NCBI RefSeq assembly: GCF_006483455.1
Contig: NZ_PPPU01000013.1
Location: forward strand, 124,001-188,000
Source: Methylomonas koyamae
Lineage (GTDB): Bacteria > Pseudomonadota > Gammaproteobacteria > Methylococcales > Methylomonadaceae
Direction of reading: 5' to 3'
DNA: 64,000 nt
The notes beneath the pieces are model-generated. The model searched no databases. It had not been told where the DNA came from and saw only the letters and a list, made by a program, of their open reading frames with translations. Each line of letters opens with the position of its first letter. Position 1 is the stretch's first letter. Below are positions 51,260 through 62,263 of the stretch, one piece after another. Both the position numbers and the translations under genes were made by a program.

Positions 51260-54200
51260 ATGGCGCAAACCACCGAAAAAGCCTTCGAAAGCTACGTCGA
51301 GCAAATGTTACTAGCGAAAGGCTGGCAAGCGGGTTCGGTAAAAGAGTGGGATAAGGCGCTGGCGTTATTCCCGGCGCAAATTCTCGATTTTATCGCCGCC
51401 ACCCAAAAGCCGCTTTGGGACAGCATGAGCGAGCAACATGGCGCTAATCTGCCAGCCATGTTGATCAAAGAGTTGGTTAAGGAACTGGCGATTAAAGGCT
51501 CGTTGCATGTATTGCGTCACGGCTTTAAGTTTTACGGCAAGACCTTTCGGCTGGCCTATTTCAAACCGGCGCATGGCTTGAATACCGAGGTGCTGGCACA
51601 CTATCAACAAAACCGGCTGACGGTGACGCGGCAGGTGCCTTGCCATCCGGGCGACCACAGTACGCTGGACATGTTGTTCGCAGTCAACGGCTTGCCGGTG
51701 GCGACCTGCGAGCTGAAAAACCCTTGGACTGGGCAAAACTGGCGGCATGCGGAGAACCAGTATCGTAATGACCGCAATCCGCGCGCGCCGTTGTTCGAGT
51801 TTAAGCAGCGGGCGCTGGTGCATTTCGCCGCCGACCCGGACGAAGTCCACATGACTACCCGACTGGTGGGCAAAAAGACCTTTTTCCTGCCGTTCAATCG
51901 CGGCAGCCATCCCGGCGAAACGGTCTGCGGAGCGGGCAATCCACAACACCCTTCCGGTTACCGCAGCGGTTATTTCTGGGAAGACGTGCTGGAACGCGAG
52001 CAGTTTCTGGACATTCTCGGTAATTTTATTTTCATTGAGCGCAAGGAAGAGAAAGTCGACGACGGCAAGGGTGGCAGTCGCTTGCTGCAAAAAGAAGCGG
52101 TGATTTTTCCGCGTTATCATCAACTTGATGCCACCCGGCGACTGGTCGCTGCCGCGGAATTGGAAGGCCCCGGCCGGAATTATCTGATTCAGCATTCGGC
52201 AGGCAGCGGCAAGACTAATTCGATTTCCTGGTTGTCGCATCGCTTAGCCAGCTTGCATGATGGCAACGATCACAAGGTGTTTGATTGTGTGATTGTGATT
52301 ACCGACCGGCAAGTGTTGGACAGGCAATTACAAGATGCCATTTATCAAATCGAACACGCGCAAGGCGTGGTGAAGGCGATTGATCAGGATTCCAAGCAGT
52401 TGGCGGCGGCGCTGATTGATGGCACCAAGATTGTGATTACTACCTTGCAGAAGTTTCCGTTTGTGTTGCGCGGTTTATTGCATGCTGCTGGCGCTGATAA
52501 CATCGACGCAGCAGACGAAATGGCAAAAACGCAAGCCAAAGCCTGGGAGCAGGAAATCGGCAAGCGGCGTTATGCGGTGATTGTCGATGAAGCGCACTCG
52601 TCGCAAACCGGTGAAACCGCCAGAGAACTCAAATCAATTTTGGGCAGATCGTCTCCTATTGATCGTTCTGAAATCGATGCAGAAAGCTCCCTCTCCCTCC
52701 GGGAGAGGGCTGGGGTGAGGGGAAACAACCAACCAACGTCTAGTTTTATATCCCCTCATCCTAACCTTCTCCCGGAGGGAGAAGGAACCGTCTTGTATGG
52801 CTCGGGTAAACGGGAATCAGGTGAAACAGAAGAACCGGATTGGGAAGACCGATTGAATCAGGTCATGGCTTCGCGCGGCCGTCAGCCCAACATCAGCTTT
52901 TTTGCCTTTACCGCCACTCCGAAGGGCAAGACCTTGGAGCTGTTCGGTCGTATCGGCCATACCGGCAAACCGGAACCGTTTCATCTGTACAGCATGCGCC
53001 AAGCCATTGAGGAAGGTTTTATTCTGGACGTGTTGCAGAATTACACGACCTACAAAACCTATTTCAAATTGGTCAAAGCCATGGAGGAAGACCCGAATCT
53101 GCCAAAGAAAAAGGCAGCGCGGGCCTTGGCTAAATTCCTGGTGCTGCACCCGACCAATATCTCGCAAAAAATCGAAATCATCGTCGAACATTTTCGCAAC
53201 CACGTTAAACATCATTTGGGCGGCCAAGCCAAGGCGATGGTGGTGACCGGTTCACGCCTGCACGCCGTCAAATACATGCAGGCGTTTCAGGCTTATATCG
53301 AGCAGCATGGTTACCACGATGTACAGCCCTTGGTCGCGTTTAGCGGTACTGTGCTCGATCCCGAAACCGGGCAGGAATATACCGAACCGGGCATGAACGT
53401 CGACAGTGTGACCGGTAAAGCGATCAACGAAAAGCAATTGCCGGAGCGTTTTAATTCGCCCGATTATCAAGTGCTACTGGTCGCCAACAAGTACCAAACC
53501 GGTTTCGATCAGCCGAAGTTGATGGCGATGTATGTCGATAAGCGTTTGGATGGCGTACAGGCTGTGCAAACCCTGTCGCGCTTGAATCGCATGTTGCCGG
53601 GTAAGGAAGCGCCGTTCGTGCTGGATTTTGTCAATGAAGCTGATGATATTTACCGCTCCTTCAAACCTTATTACGACGCCACCAGTTTGCAGGAAACCTC
53701 CGACCCGGCTTTGCTGGAACAGGTCAAGCATGACTTGGACAGTATGCAGGTTTATTACTGGAACGAAGTGGAAGCGTTTGCCCGTATTTTCTACCGATCA
53801 CCCAATAAGCAAAATCCGGCTGATCACGCCCATTTGCAGCGTCACTTACAACCGGCAGTGGACCGGTTCAAGGCGATAAGCGATGAAGAGCAGCGCTCTG
53901 TATTTCGGGACAAGTTAAGTGGCTATGTCAATGTGTATGCTTTTTTGAGCCAGATCATGCCTTATGCCGATCCTGATCTGGAAATGCTGTATAGCTTTGG
54001 TCGCTTGTTATTACCGCATTTGCCGCTGGATCGGGATAACACCAACGTCAAGCTGGGCGACGAAGTCGATTTGCAGTATTACCGGCTGCAACGGGTGTTT
54101 TCCGGTGCGATTGATCTGGCGGATGAGCAAGGCGAGTACACGGTTAAAAGTCCGACCGATGTCGGCACCGGCAAAGCCAAGGACGAAAAAGCCCCATTAT

Positions 54201-54505
54201 CGGAAATCATCGAGATATTAAACAACCGCTTTGGCACCAACTTTACCGAAGAAGACCGCTTGTTCTTCGAACAAATCAGAGAAAAAGCGACCAATTCGCC
54301 AGAGGTGATTCGGTTACGGCAAGCGAATCCGTTTGATAAATTTCAGCTAGGTTTACGCCAAGTGTTGGAAGATCTGATGATTCAACGGATGAATGAGAAC
54401 GACAAGATTGTGACGCGATACATGGATGACAAAGCCTTCGAAGATGCGGCGTTTGCGGTTTTGTCTAAGGTGATTTTCCAGAGCATTCCTCACACTGGAG
54501 GATAA
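51260..54505 (+). CDS. hsdR: HsdR, type I restriction subunit, with an in-frame repeat insertion
   Basis: A 1081-residue ATP-dependent restriction motor. The nuclease is in the N-terminal part (T-L-D-M-L-F then C-E-L-K-N-P-W, a PD-(D/E)xK site). Helicase motif I is H-S-A-G-S-G-K-T-N, motif II V-D-E-A-H-S-S and motif III F-A-F-T-A-T-P-K. Between motifs II and III about 35 codons come from a dispersed repeat (S-L-S-L-R-E-R-A-G-V-R-G and S-P-H-P-N-L-L-P-E-G-E-G). The frame stays open, but the insert lies in the motor core and could weaken it. Confidence 0.94.
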   Translation: MAQTTEKAFESYVEQMLLAKGWQAGSVKEWDKALALFPAQILDFIAATQKPLWDSMSEQHGANLPAMLIKELVKELAIKGSLHVLRHGFKFYGKTFRLAYFKPAHGLNTEVLAHYQQNRLTVTRQVPCHPGDHSTLDMLFAVNGLPVATCELKNPWTGQNWRHAENQYRNDRNPRAPLFEFKQRALVHFAADPDEVHMTTRLVGKKTFFLPFNRGSHPGETVCGAGNPQHPSGYRSGYFWEDVLEREQFLDILGNFIFIERKEEKVDDGKGGSRLLQKEAVIFPRYHQLDATRRLVAAAELEGPGRNYLIQHSAGSGKTNSISWLSHRLASLHDGNDHKVFDCVIVITDRQVLDRQLQDAIYQIEHAQGVVKAIDQDSKQLAAALIDGTKIVITTLQKFPFVLRGLLHAAGADNIDAADEMAKTQAKAWEQEIGKRRYAVIVDEAHSSQTGETARELKSILGRSSPIDRSEIDAESSLSLRERAGVRGNNQPTSSFISPHPNLLPEGEGTVLYGSGKRESGETEEPDWEDRLNQVMASRGRQPNISFFAFTATPKGKTLELFGRIGHTGKPEPFHLYSMRQAIEEGFILDVLQNYTTYKTYFKLVKAMEEDPNLPKKKAARALAKFLVLHPTNISQKIEIIVEHFRNHVKHHLGGQAKAMVVTGSRLHAVKYMQAFQAYIEQHGYHDVQPLVAFSGTVLDPETGQEYTEPGMNVDSVTGKAINEKQLPERFNSPDYQVLLVANKYQTGFDQPKLMAMYVDKRLDGVQAVQTLSRLNRMLPGKEAPFVLDFVNEADDIYRSFKPYYDATSLQETSDPALLEQVKHDLDSMQVYYWNEVEAFARIFYRSPNKQNPADHAHLQRHLQPAVDRFKAISDEEQRSVFRDKLSGYVNVYAFLSQIMPYADPDLEMLYSFGRLLLPHLPLDRDNTNVKLGDEVDLQYYRLQRVFSGAIDLADEQGEYTVKSPTDVGTGKAKDEKAPLSEIIEILNNRFGTNFTEEDRLFFEQIREKATNSPEVIRLRQANPFDKFQLGLRQVLEDLMIQRMNENDKIVTRYMDDKAFEDAAFAVLSKVIFQSIPHTGG
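52686..52790. repeat. Dispersed repeat inserted in frame in hsdR
   Basis: Ends CCCTCTCCCTCCGGGAGAGG and CTTCTCCCGGAGGGAGAAGG face each other around GGGGTGAGGGG/CCCCTCATCC. It is a well-known dispersed palindromic element of proteobacterial genomes, here translated without a stop. Confidence 0.85.
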
Positions 54506-54610
54506 ACGGGCTTTGCCAGATTTAACGCCCACCCGCGTATGACAGCAAGGGCCCTTCGCCGCGTTAGTACCCTTAATTGCGGCATTTCAGGGCCGGTTGA
54601 ATAGACGAGA

Positions 54611-55639
54611 ATGGCGAATCCTACTTCCCCCAAACAGGCAACATTCAGGAACACAATCGTGACCACAGACGCCACCTCTGACCGCACGCCGGGAAGCCAA
54701 AGCACAACGATTATCTCGGTGCGCGGCGTACACAAAACTTACGCCGGCGGTTTTCAGGCCTTGCGCAATATCGATCTGGAGATCCGGCGCGGCGAGATTT
54801 TCGCGTTGCTCGGGCCGAACGGTGCCGGTAAGACCACGCTGATCGGCATTATCTGCGGCATCGTCAATCCGTCCTCGGGAACCGTGGTCGCCGCCGGCCA
54901 TGACATCCGCAAAGATTACCGCGCCGCACGGGCGGCGATCGGTCTGGTGCCGCAGGAATTGCATACCGACGCGTTCGAATCGGTCTGGGCTACCGTCCGT
55001 TTCAGCCGCGGCTTGTTCGGCAAAGCGCCGAATCCGGATTACCTGGAGCGGATTCTGCGGGCTTTGTCGCTGTGGGATAAACGCGACGCCAAAATCATGG
55101 CGCTGTCCGGCGGCATGAAACGCCGACTGCTGATTGCCAAAGCCTTGTCTCACGAACCGGAAATCCTGTTTCTCGACGAACCCAGCGCCGGCGTCGACGT
55201 CGAATTGCGCCACGACATGTGGCGGCTGGTGCGCGAACTGCGCGAGCAGGGCACCACCATCATTCTGACCACGCATTACATCGAAGAAGCCGAGGATATG
55301 GCCGACCGGATCGGCGTGATCAACAAAGGCGAACTGGTCTTGGTCGAAGACAAAACCGCGTTGATGCGCAAACTGGGCAAGAAGGAACTGGCCTTGACCT
55401 TGCGGCAACCGTTGACCGCATTGCCGGCAGAGCTGAATGCCTGGCCGCTGAACTTGTCCGCCGACGGCCAAACCTTGGTTTACACCTTCGACAGCCAGAC
55501 CGAGGAAACCGGTATCGCCGAATTGTTACGAGCCTTGAACCAACAAGGCATCGATTTCAAAGACTTGCGCTCCAGCGAAAGTTCGCTGGAAGACATCTTC
55601 GTCAGCCTGGTACAGCAAGCCAAAGGAGCTAAGCCATGA
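54611..55639 (+). CDS. ABC-2 type transporter ATP-binding protein (YadG-like)
   Basis: ATPase of an exporter of the drug/polysaccharide class. Walker A is G-P-N-G-A-G-K-T-T, the signature L-S-G-G-M-K-R-R, Walker [12 protein letters not shown], and the switch His is in T-T-H-Y-I-E-E. A C-terminal regulatory domain follows. A GTG at 54659 with AGGA upstream is an alternative start that removes 16 unstructured residues. It overlaps the permease start by four bases. Confidence 0.92.
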   Translation: MANPTSPKQATFRNTIVTTDATSDRTPGSQSTTIISVRGVHKTYAGGFQALRNIDLEIRRGEIFALLGPNGAGKTTLIGIICGIVNPSSGTVVAAGHDIRKDYRAARAAIGLVPQELHTDAFESVWATVRFSRGLFGKAPNPDYLERILRALSLWDKRDAKIMALSGGMKRRLLIAKALSHEPEILFLDEPSAGVDVELRHDMWRLVRELREQGTTIILTTHYIEEAEDMADRIGVINKGELVLVEDKTALMRKLGKKELALTLRQPLTALPAELNAWPLNLSADGQTLVYTFDSQTEETGIAELLRALNQQGIDFKDLRSSESSLEDIFVSLVQQAKGAKP

Positions 55640-56397
55640 ATTTTTACGGCATCCGCGCCATCTACCATTTCGAAATGGCCCGCACCTTCCGTACGCTCGC
55701 AGAAAGCATCGCCGCGCCGGTGCTTACCACTTCGTTGTATTTCATCGTCTTCGGCCGCGCCATCGGCTCGCGGATGGGGGAGATCGACAATGTCGGTTAC
55801 GGCGCCTTCATCATTCCCGGCCTGGTGATGCTGAATCTGCTGAACGAGAGCATCTCCAACGCCTCGTTCGGCATCTACATGCCGAAATGGTCCGGCACGA
55901 TCTACGAATTGCTGTCGGCACCGGTGTCGTGGATCGAAGTGCTGCTGGGCTACGTCGGCGCGGCCGCCACCAAATCGGTGATGCTGGGTCTGCTGATTCT
56001 GGGCACCGCCCGAGTCTTCGTGCCTTACCAAATTGCCCACCCCGGCTGGATGGTGGCGTTTTTATTACTGACTGCCGTCAGCTTCAGCCTGTTCGGCTTC
56101 ATCATCGGCCTGTGGGCGGACAGCTTTCAGAAACTGCAAGTGGTGCCGATGCTGGTGGTGACGCCGCTGACCTTTCTCGGCGGTGCGTTTTATTCGATCA
56201 ACATGTTGCCGCCGCTGTGGCAGAAAGTCACCCTTTTCAATCCGGTGGTCTACCTGATCAGCGGTTTCCGCTGGAGCTTTTACGGCATTGCCGATGTGGA
56301 CGTGGCCATGAGCCTGGGGATGACCTTCGGCTTCTTGCTAGCCTGTCTGGCCTTCGTCTGGTGGGCATTCAGAACCGGTTATAAGATCAGAAACTGA
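55636..56397 (+). CDS. ABC-2 type transporter permease (YadH-like)
   Basis: Six-helix inner-membrane permease of 253 residues with the family end [16 protein letters not shown] and the central F-L-G-G-A-F-Y-S-I. It pairs with the ATPase just upstream, to which it is translationally coupled. The transported substrate is not evident. Confidence 0.92.
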   Translation: MNFYGIRAIYHFEMARTFRTLAESIAAPVLTTSLYFIVFGRAIGSRMGEIDNVGYGAFIIPGLVMLNLLNESISNASFGIYMPKWSGTIYELLSAPVSWIEVLLGYVGAAATKSVMLGLLILGTARVFVPYQIAHPGWMVAFLLLTAVSFSLFGFIIGLWADSFQKLQVVPMLVVTPLTFLGGAFYSINMLPPLWQKVTLFNPVVYLISGFRWSFYGIADVDVAMSLGMTFGFLLACLAFVWWAFRTGYKIRN

Positions 56398-56415
56398 CGC
56401 CGATCGGCCGCGAAG

Positions 56416-58575
56416 ATGAGCAGGGTTTCCGGTTTGGCTGCGCTGGTTTCGGTCATCGCGTCGATACGCCGAGTTCTCGACCGAACTTTTCGCAGCCGCT
56501 GTTGTTTCGACGCCGGCGCGGCGATTTTATTTTTCGGCGCGCTGGCGCAGCAGCCGGCGCTGCAAAGCGATGCTTATCAAGCAATCCAGGAGCTGGCGGC
56601 ACTCGGCTACCGTATCCCCAGCGCGGAGGCGCCGTTAAGAGTGTTCCCGGCATTGACCGACACCGAGTTCAGCGGGCGCCATGCCGGGGCTTGGCGGCCC
56701 GGCAGCATCTATTTACGCGACCGAACCCAGCCCGATTTCCCCGCACGGGCGTACCTGCGCCACGAGCTGTTTCACGAAGCCAGTTATCGCAGCTGTAACG
56801 GCCGCCTGCCGGAATGGGCCGAAGAAATGGCTGCGATGCGTTTTAGTGGCGAACTGGCCGGCCGCGAGCAAGAGCCGCAGCCGAACACCACCGAATTGGA
56901 AGACCTGATCAGCCACATTCGGCAAAATTCGCCGCTGAACCAGCGCGACCGGGAAATTTTGGGGCGGCTGGCGCTGGATTACCCGTGGCCTGCCGAAATC
57001 TGCCAGGTTCCGGAAGCATTGAGCCGCCTATTGGGCGCGCCTTTTAGTGCAGCCGGCTCCGGTTACGTCTTGGCCAGTCTGGTTTCCGGCCGGATTTTAG
57101 AAACCGGCGGCGACATTGCCACGCCAATGCCGCCCGGCTCGTTGTTGAAAATCCCCTATGCGGCGGCGTTGAACCAAGCCAATCCGCAAGTCCTGGCCGA
57201 CGAACTGGCGGCCAGCGATACCGGCCAATTGTTGTTACGCCGCGCCGCGTTCCGGCCGGAACGTTACCGGCTACTGTTATCCCCGATCAAACAGCAAAGC
57301 CTGACGCAACACGCACCCGTAACCGAACGGGATTGGCGGGCATACCTCGGCGAACGCGGTGGCGACGGCAGTTTCGCGCTCGATGCCTCGTTGCCGGAAC
57401 TGGTGTTGACGCTGCGGGCCGCCCTGCTGTCGCAGCCCGATTACTTCACAGGCCTGGTGCGGAACGGCGCCAATCCGAATTCGACTTTGGCCGGCATCAA
57501 CCCTGCCGACAAACGCATTTTCCGTGAGCTGCAAGCCTTAGCCAAGACCGGCACGGTATCCAGCAGCGACGGCCAACCCTTGATCGGGCATTTAATGCTT
57601 GCCTGGCCGGCCGAGCATCCGGTGTATCTGGCGATTTTTCGCCAATCCGGCAGTAGCGGCGCCGCGATTGCCGCGAAAGCAGCTGGCTTACTGCGCGATT
57701 GGCAACGGCGGTTTCCGCCGCGCTACGCCGCCGTGCGGGTGCATCTGTTATCGGCAACCGATCCGACCAGTTGGCAAGCGCACAGCGATTGTCCGGAACT
57801 GGAAACCGGCTCGGCGCGTTTCAATCTTTGCGGCACTTTCTATGTTACCTCGACCGCCCGCGGCAGCCGCTCGGAACGGCAGGTAAGCGGCATATTGCAC
57901 CAGCGCGCGGCGGGCGGCGCGAGGGTATTGGAAACCGATGCCGACAGTTACGCCGACGCGGTGCTGGCGGCCGAAGCCCAGCAATTAACAGGAGAGGCGC
58001 GCGAGGCGTTGCGAGCGGTGATCGTTTGGAACGGCAGCCGGGGCGGACACCGCCATCCGGAATCCCGCTCGCTCTGCGACACCACGCACTGCATGGTGTT
58101 TCTTGGCGAGGATGTGGATGTAAGCAGACCAAGCCGGCGTGGACACACCACCGACCCGAAATTACTCGGTTTATTGGATGAATTGGCCGCTAACCGCGAG
58201 TGGTTGCCGTTTGCCAACGGCGGCGCACAACACTGGCAACGCCAAATCCCAATCGCAGAGTTGCAGCGGCTTTTCGCCGAAGCGCACATTTTGGAGATTC
58301 GGCGGGAGCGGCGTAAGGACGGCGCCTTATACGTGCGCCTGGTCTATGCCGACAACGACGAAGCCGTTTCCTGCGAAATATTTCGCAACACGCTAAAGCT
58401 GCCGTCCTGCCCGGACTCGATTCAAGCCGCAGACAACCAGAGCTGGCTATTTCAAGGCATAGGTGCCGGCCATGGCGAGGGATTGTCCATCGAAACCGCC
58501 CGCGAACTGGCTGAAGCCGGCCGCAGTGCGGAACAGATTTTACGGGACGCTTACGCTAGTAAAGCTCCCCGCTAG
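56416..58575 (+). CDS. Multidomain cell-wall protein: HExxH, SxxK/KTGT and SpoIID-like regions (DUF2300-type)
   Basis: A 719-residue protein with a hydrophobic N-terminal anchor (about 33-45). Residues 112-140 hold R-H-E-L-F-H-E (His116, His120) followed by L-P-E-W-A-E-E, a gluzincin-like site. Residues 236-385 look like a penicillin-binding/beta-lactamase fold: P-G-S242-L-L-K245-I-P-Y and A-K377-T-G-T380. The last third has V-W-N-G-S-R-G-G-H-R-H-P and G-A-G-H-G-E-G-L-S, as in SpoIID/LytB or DUF2300 proteins. It begins 18 bases after the permease and may share its message. Which activities survive is uncertain. Confidence 0.6.
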   Translation: MSRVSGLAALVSVIASIRRVLDRTFRSRCCFDAGAAILFFGALAQQPALQSDAYQAIQELAALGYRIPSAEAPLRVFPALTDTEFSGRHAGAWRPGSIYLRDRTQPDFPARAYLRHELFHEASYRSCNGRLPEWAEEMAAMRFSGELAGREQEPQPNTTELEDLISHIRQNSPLNQRDREILGRLALDYPWPAEICQVPEALSRLLGAPFSAAGSGYVLASLVSGRILETGGDIATPMPPGSLLKIPYAAALNQANPQVLADELAASDTGQLLLRRAAFRPERYRLLLSPIKQQSLTQHAPVTERDWRAYLGERGGDGSFALDASLPELVLTLRAALLSQPDYFTGLVRNGANPNSTLAGINPADKRIFRELQALAKTGTVSSSDGQPLIGHLMLAWPAEHPVYLAIFRQSGSSGAAIAAKAAGLLRDWQRRFPPRYAAVRVHLLSATDPTSWQAHSDCPELETGSARFNLCGTFYVTSTARGSRSERQVSGILHQRAAGGARVLETDADSYADAVLAAEAQQLTGEAREALRAVIVWNGSRGGHRHPESRSLCDTTHCMVFLGEDVDVSRPSRRGHTTDPKLLGLLDELAANREWLPFANGGAQHWQRQIPIAELQRLFAEAHILEIRRERRKDGALYVRLVYADNDEAVSCEIFRNTLKLPSCPDSIQAADNQSWLFQGIGAGHGEGLSIETARELAEAGRSAEQILRDAYASKAPR

Positions 58576-58607
58576 GCGGTTGACACCCAGCGGGAAACAG
58601 CGGCCAA

Positions 58608-60245
<1,638 letters not shown>

Positions 60246-60314
60246 CTACCCTTTGTAATACCACGTTTCGAAAGGGTTAAAGTACACCAAAATTTTGATT
60301 ATTTACAGATTGCC

Positions 60315-60869
60315 ATGTTAAAGAAAAAGTTACTAGGCGCTTTGATTGTACTGGGAAGTTCCGCGTCCGTTAACGCTTTCGCAACGGATGAAGTTTGGCT
60401 GCTAGTCGATACTCAGAAGCAAAATATGGAAATACGCAAGGGTGAGAAAACCGTTGCCGTACTCGAAAACATCGCCATCGGCCGCAATGGCGCCGGTGAA
60501 AAGAGCCACCGCGGCGACGACGTGACGCCGCTCGGCAATTACCGTATCGGCTGGATCAACGAAAAAAGCGCGTTTCGTAAATTTTTCGGCCTGACGTACC
60601 CCAACGTCGAACATGCCGACCACGCCCTAAAGCAAGGCAAGATCGACCTCGATACCTATGAGGCTATCGCCAGGGCTCATTCCTACGGGCAAGTACCGCC
60701 GCAAAACACCGGCCTGGGCGGGCAAATCGGCATTCATGGCTTGGGCAGCGGTAGTCTGTCCATCCACCGATCCATGAATTGGACACACGGATGTATCGCA
60801 TTGACCAACGATCAAATCGATCAATTGAGCCAATGGGTAGAAAAAGGGACACTCGTAACCGTGAAATAA
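60315..60869 (+). CDS. L,D-transpeptidase (YkuD domain), short form
   Basis: An exported 184-residue enzyme with a signal peptide ending V-N-A-F-A. The YkuD site is I-G-I-H141-G-L-G then W-T-H158-G-C160-I-A-L-T-N. It forms 3-3 crosslinks or attaches proteins to peptidoglycan. I start at the ATG at 60315, after which the signal begins; an open frame upstream overlaps pgm and is not coding. It lies just before the Lpp-like gene. Confidence 0.93.
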   Translation: MLKKKLLGALIVLGSSASVNAFATDEVWLLVDTQKQNMEIRKGEKTVAVLENIAIGRNGAGEKSHRGDDVTPLGNYRIGWINEKSAFRKFFGLTYPNVEHADHALKQGKIDLDTYEAIARAHSYGQVPPQNTGLGGQIGIHGLGSGSLSIHRSMNWTHGCIALTNDQIDQLSQWVEKGTLVTVK

Positions 60870-60956
60870 TGTTGGTAAAATCCAAAAAAATGTTGGACAA
60901 TTGCCACCGTTTTTCATTCTTTATTTTTTGAAACCACAATCAAGGGGAAATAAACC

Positions 60957-61235
60957 ATGATGAGAGCTATTAAATTATCAGCAGTTGTTGCCGTTGCAGC
61001 TTTGGCTACCGGTTGCGCAAGCACTTCTGACCTGGAAGCTTTGGATGCACGCGTTGGCACTTTGGAAGGCAAAGTAGCTACCGCTTCTGCTGACGCTGCT
61101 TCTGCAAAAGCTGCTGCTGCTGAAGCTGCTGCTAAAGCCGCTGCTGCTGAAGCTGCTGCTAACCGCGCTGCTCAATATGCTCAAGACACCAACAGCAAAT
61201 TGGACCGCATGTTCAAAAAATCACAACACAAATAA
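60957..61235 (+). CDS. lpp: Lpp/OprI-type alanine-rich outer-membrane lipoprotein
   Basis: The lipobox L-A-T-G-C puts the lipidated Cys at residue 20, followed by S-T-S-D-L-E-A-L. A long alanine-rich coiled coil (Ala/Glu/Lys heptads about 45-75) follows, ending in R-M-F-K-K-S-Q-H-K. The C-terminal Lys is the residue joined to peptidoglycan in Braun lipoprotein. L,D-transpeptidase genes lie on both sides, the enzymes that make this bond. A strong terminator follows. Confidence 0.85.
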   Translation: MMRAIKLSAVVAVAALATGCASTSDLEALDARVGTLEGKVATASADAASAKAAAAEAAAKAAAAEAAANRAAQYAQDTNSKLDRMFKKSQHK

Positions 61236-61255
61236 GCTTTAACGCTGTTGTCGAT

Positions 61256-61296
61256 TTAAAAAGCCCGTGAGCCGCAAGGCCACGGGCTTTTTTATT
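61256..61296. terminator. Bidirectional intrinsic terminator
   Basis: AAGCCCGTG and CACGGGCTT form a stem around a short loop, with an A-run before and TTTTTT after, so it can end both the Lpp-like gene and the converging L,D-transpeptidase gene. Confidence 0.9.
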
Positions 61297-61300
61297 GCCG

Positions 61301-62263
61301 TTAGTTTGCTGGCAACGCTTGGCTTTGCACAACTGGCGGAGTTTGAACCGGACGCTCGTAGATCGCGGTCGGTATTCCGGTCGATTTTTCGATAGCTGCT
61401 TTCAAAATCGAACCCTTGATGACCGGCATTTTGCCGCCGTTAGCCTGCTCGATTAGATCCAATGCCACATGCAGGCGCTGCTCGAAAGTAGCGGGCGTTT
61501 CTTCCAGATCCGGATAGGCTTCAAGATAGAGCGTGTCGTGATACCAACCAACCTTGATCGATTGGTTGACGATATTGACCTGAGTACCGACTTTGACCAT
61601 TGGGAAGAACTGCTCGATGTCGGCTGGATACATGCGCATGCAACCGTGACTGACACGCATGCCAATACCGTTCACTACGTTGGTGCTATGTATCAGGTAA
61701 CCCGGCAAGCCCAGCTTAAACGCAAAGAGTCCTAGAGGGTTATTCGGGCCCGGCGGATAATAAGGATCCAGCACATCACCATCTGCTAAGTGTTCGGCGA
61801 TGATGGAGGGTGGCGGCGTCCAGGAAGGATTTTCAGTCTTCCCGACAATCCGTGTTTTCCCGAGCGGGGTTTTCCAATTATCTTCTCGACCGATTCCGAT
61901 CGCGTAAGTGACTACTTTACTGGCATCCGGAAAATAATAAATCCGCATCTCCGGTAAGTTGACGACAATGCCTTCCCGCGGCGCATTGGGCAAGATAAAA
62001 CTGCTAGGAATCCGCACCTGAGTGCCTTCGCGCGGCAACCAGCGATCGACGTAAGGATTGGCCAGCACGATTTCATCCTGACCAAGCCTGAAATTGACTG
62101 CAATATCGATTAGCGTATCTTCCTGCTTGGCGGCTACGTACTTGACCTCGTGCGGCGGATTACCGACCAGGCTGTCGCCCGGACGATCCGGAGCCGGCAA
62201 CGTTAATGCCGACACACTGGCACTCACGGCCCACAACAAGCTGGTGATTAAACGAATTTTCAT
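61301..62263 (-). CDS. L,D-transpeptidase with LysM domain (ErfK/YbiS/YcfS type)
   Basis: A 320-residue exported enzyme: signal peptide to S-V-S-A, LysM-like wall-binding region at about 42-87 (Q-E-D-T-L-I-D-I-A and W-L-P-R-E-G-T-Q-V), then the YkuD domain with L-I-H192-S-T and V-S-H206-G-C208-M-R-M. This architecture is that of ErfK-type enzymes that attach Lpp to peptidoglycan. It overlaps the stop of rdgC by one base. Confidence 0.94.
   Translation of the reverse strand: MKIRLITSLLWAVSASVSALTLPAPDRPGDSLVGNPPHEVKYVAAKQEDTLIDIAVNFRLGQDEIVLANPYVDRWLPREGTQVRIPSSFILPNAPREGIVVNLPEMRIYYFPDASKVVTYAIGIGREDNWKTPLGKTRIVGKTENPSWTPPPSIIAEHLADGDVLDPYYPPGPNNPLGLFAFKLGLPGYLIHSTNVVNGIGMRVSHGCMRMYPADIEQFFPMVKVGTQVNIVNQSIKVGWYHDTLYLEAYPDLEETPATFEQRLHVALDLIEQANGGKMPVIKGSILKAAIEKSTGIPTAIYERPVQTPPVVQSQALPAN

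Noticed and set aside
51079..51273. A 64-codon minus-strand frame before hsdR
   Set aside because: It runs through the AT-rich promoter and palindrome, has no start signal and resembles no protein.
51365..52240. A 291-codon minus-strand frame opposite hsdR
   Set aside because: No domain, no ribosome site, and it covers the conserved HsdR nuclease region on the other strand.
48876..52790. CRISPR-like repeats in the restriction locus
   Set aside because: The repeats differ from each other and occur once each; there is no regular repeat-spacer array or cas gene.
54587..55471. A 294-codon minus-strand frame opposite the ABC ATPase gene
   Set aside because: Gln/Arg/Val-rich antisense shadow of a GC-rich gene with full ABC motifs on the plus strand.
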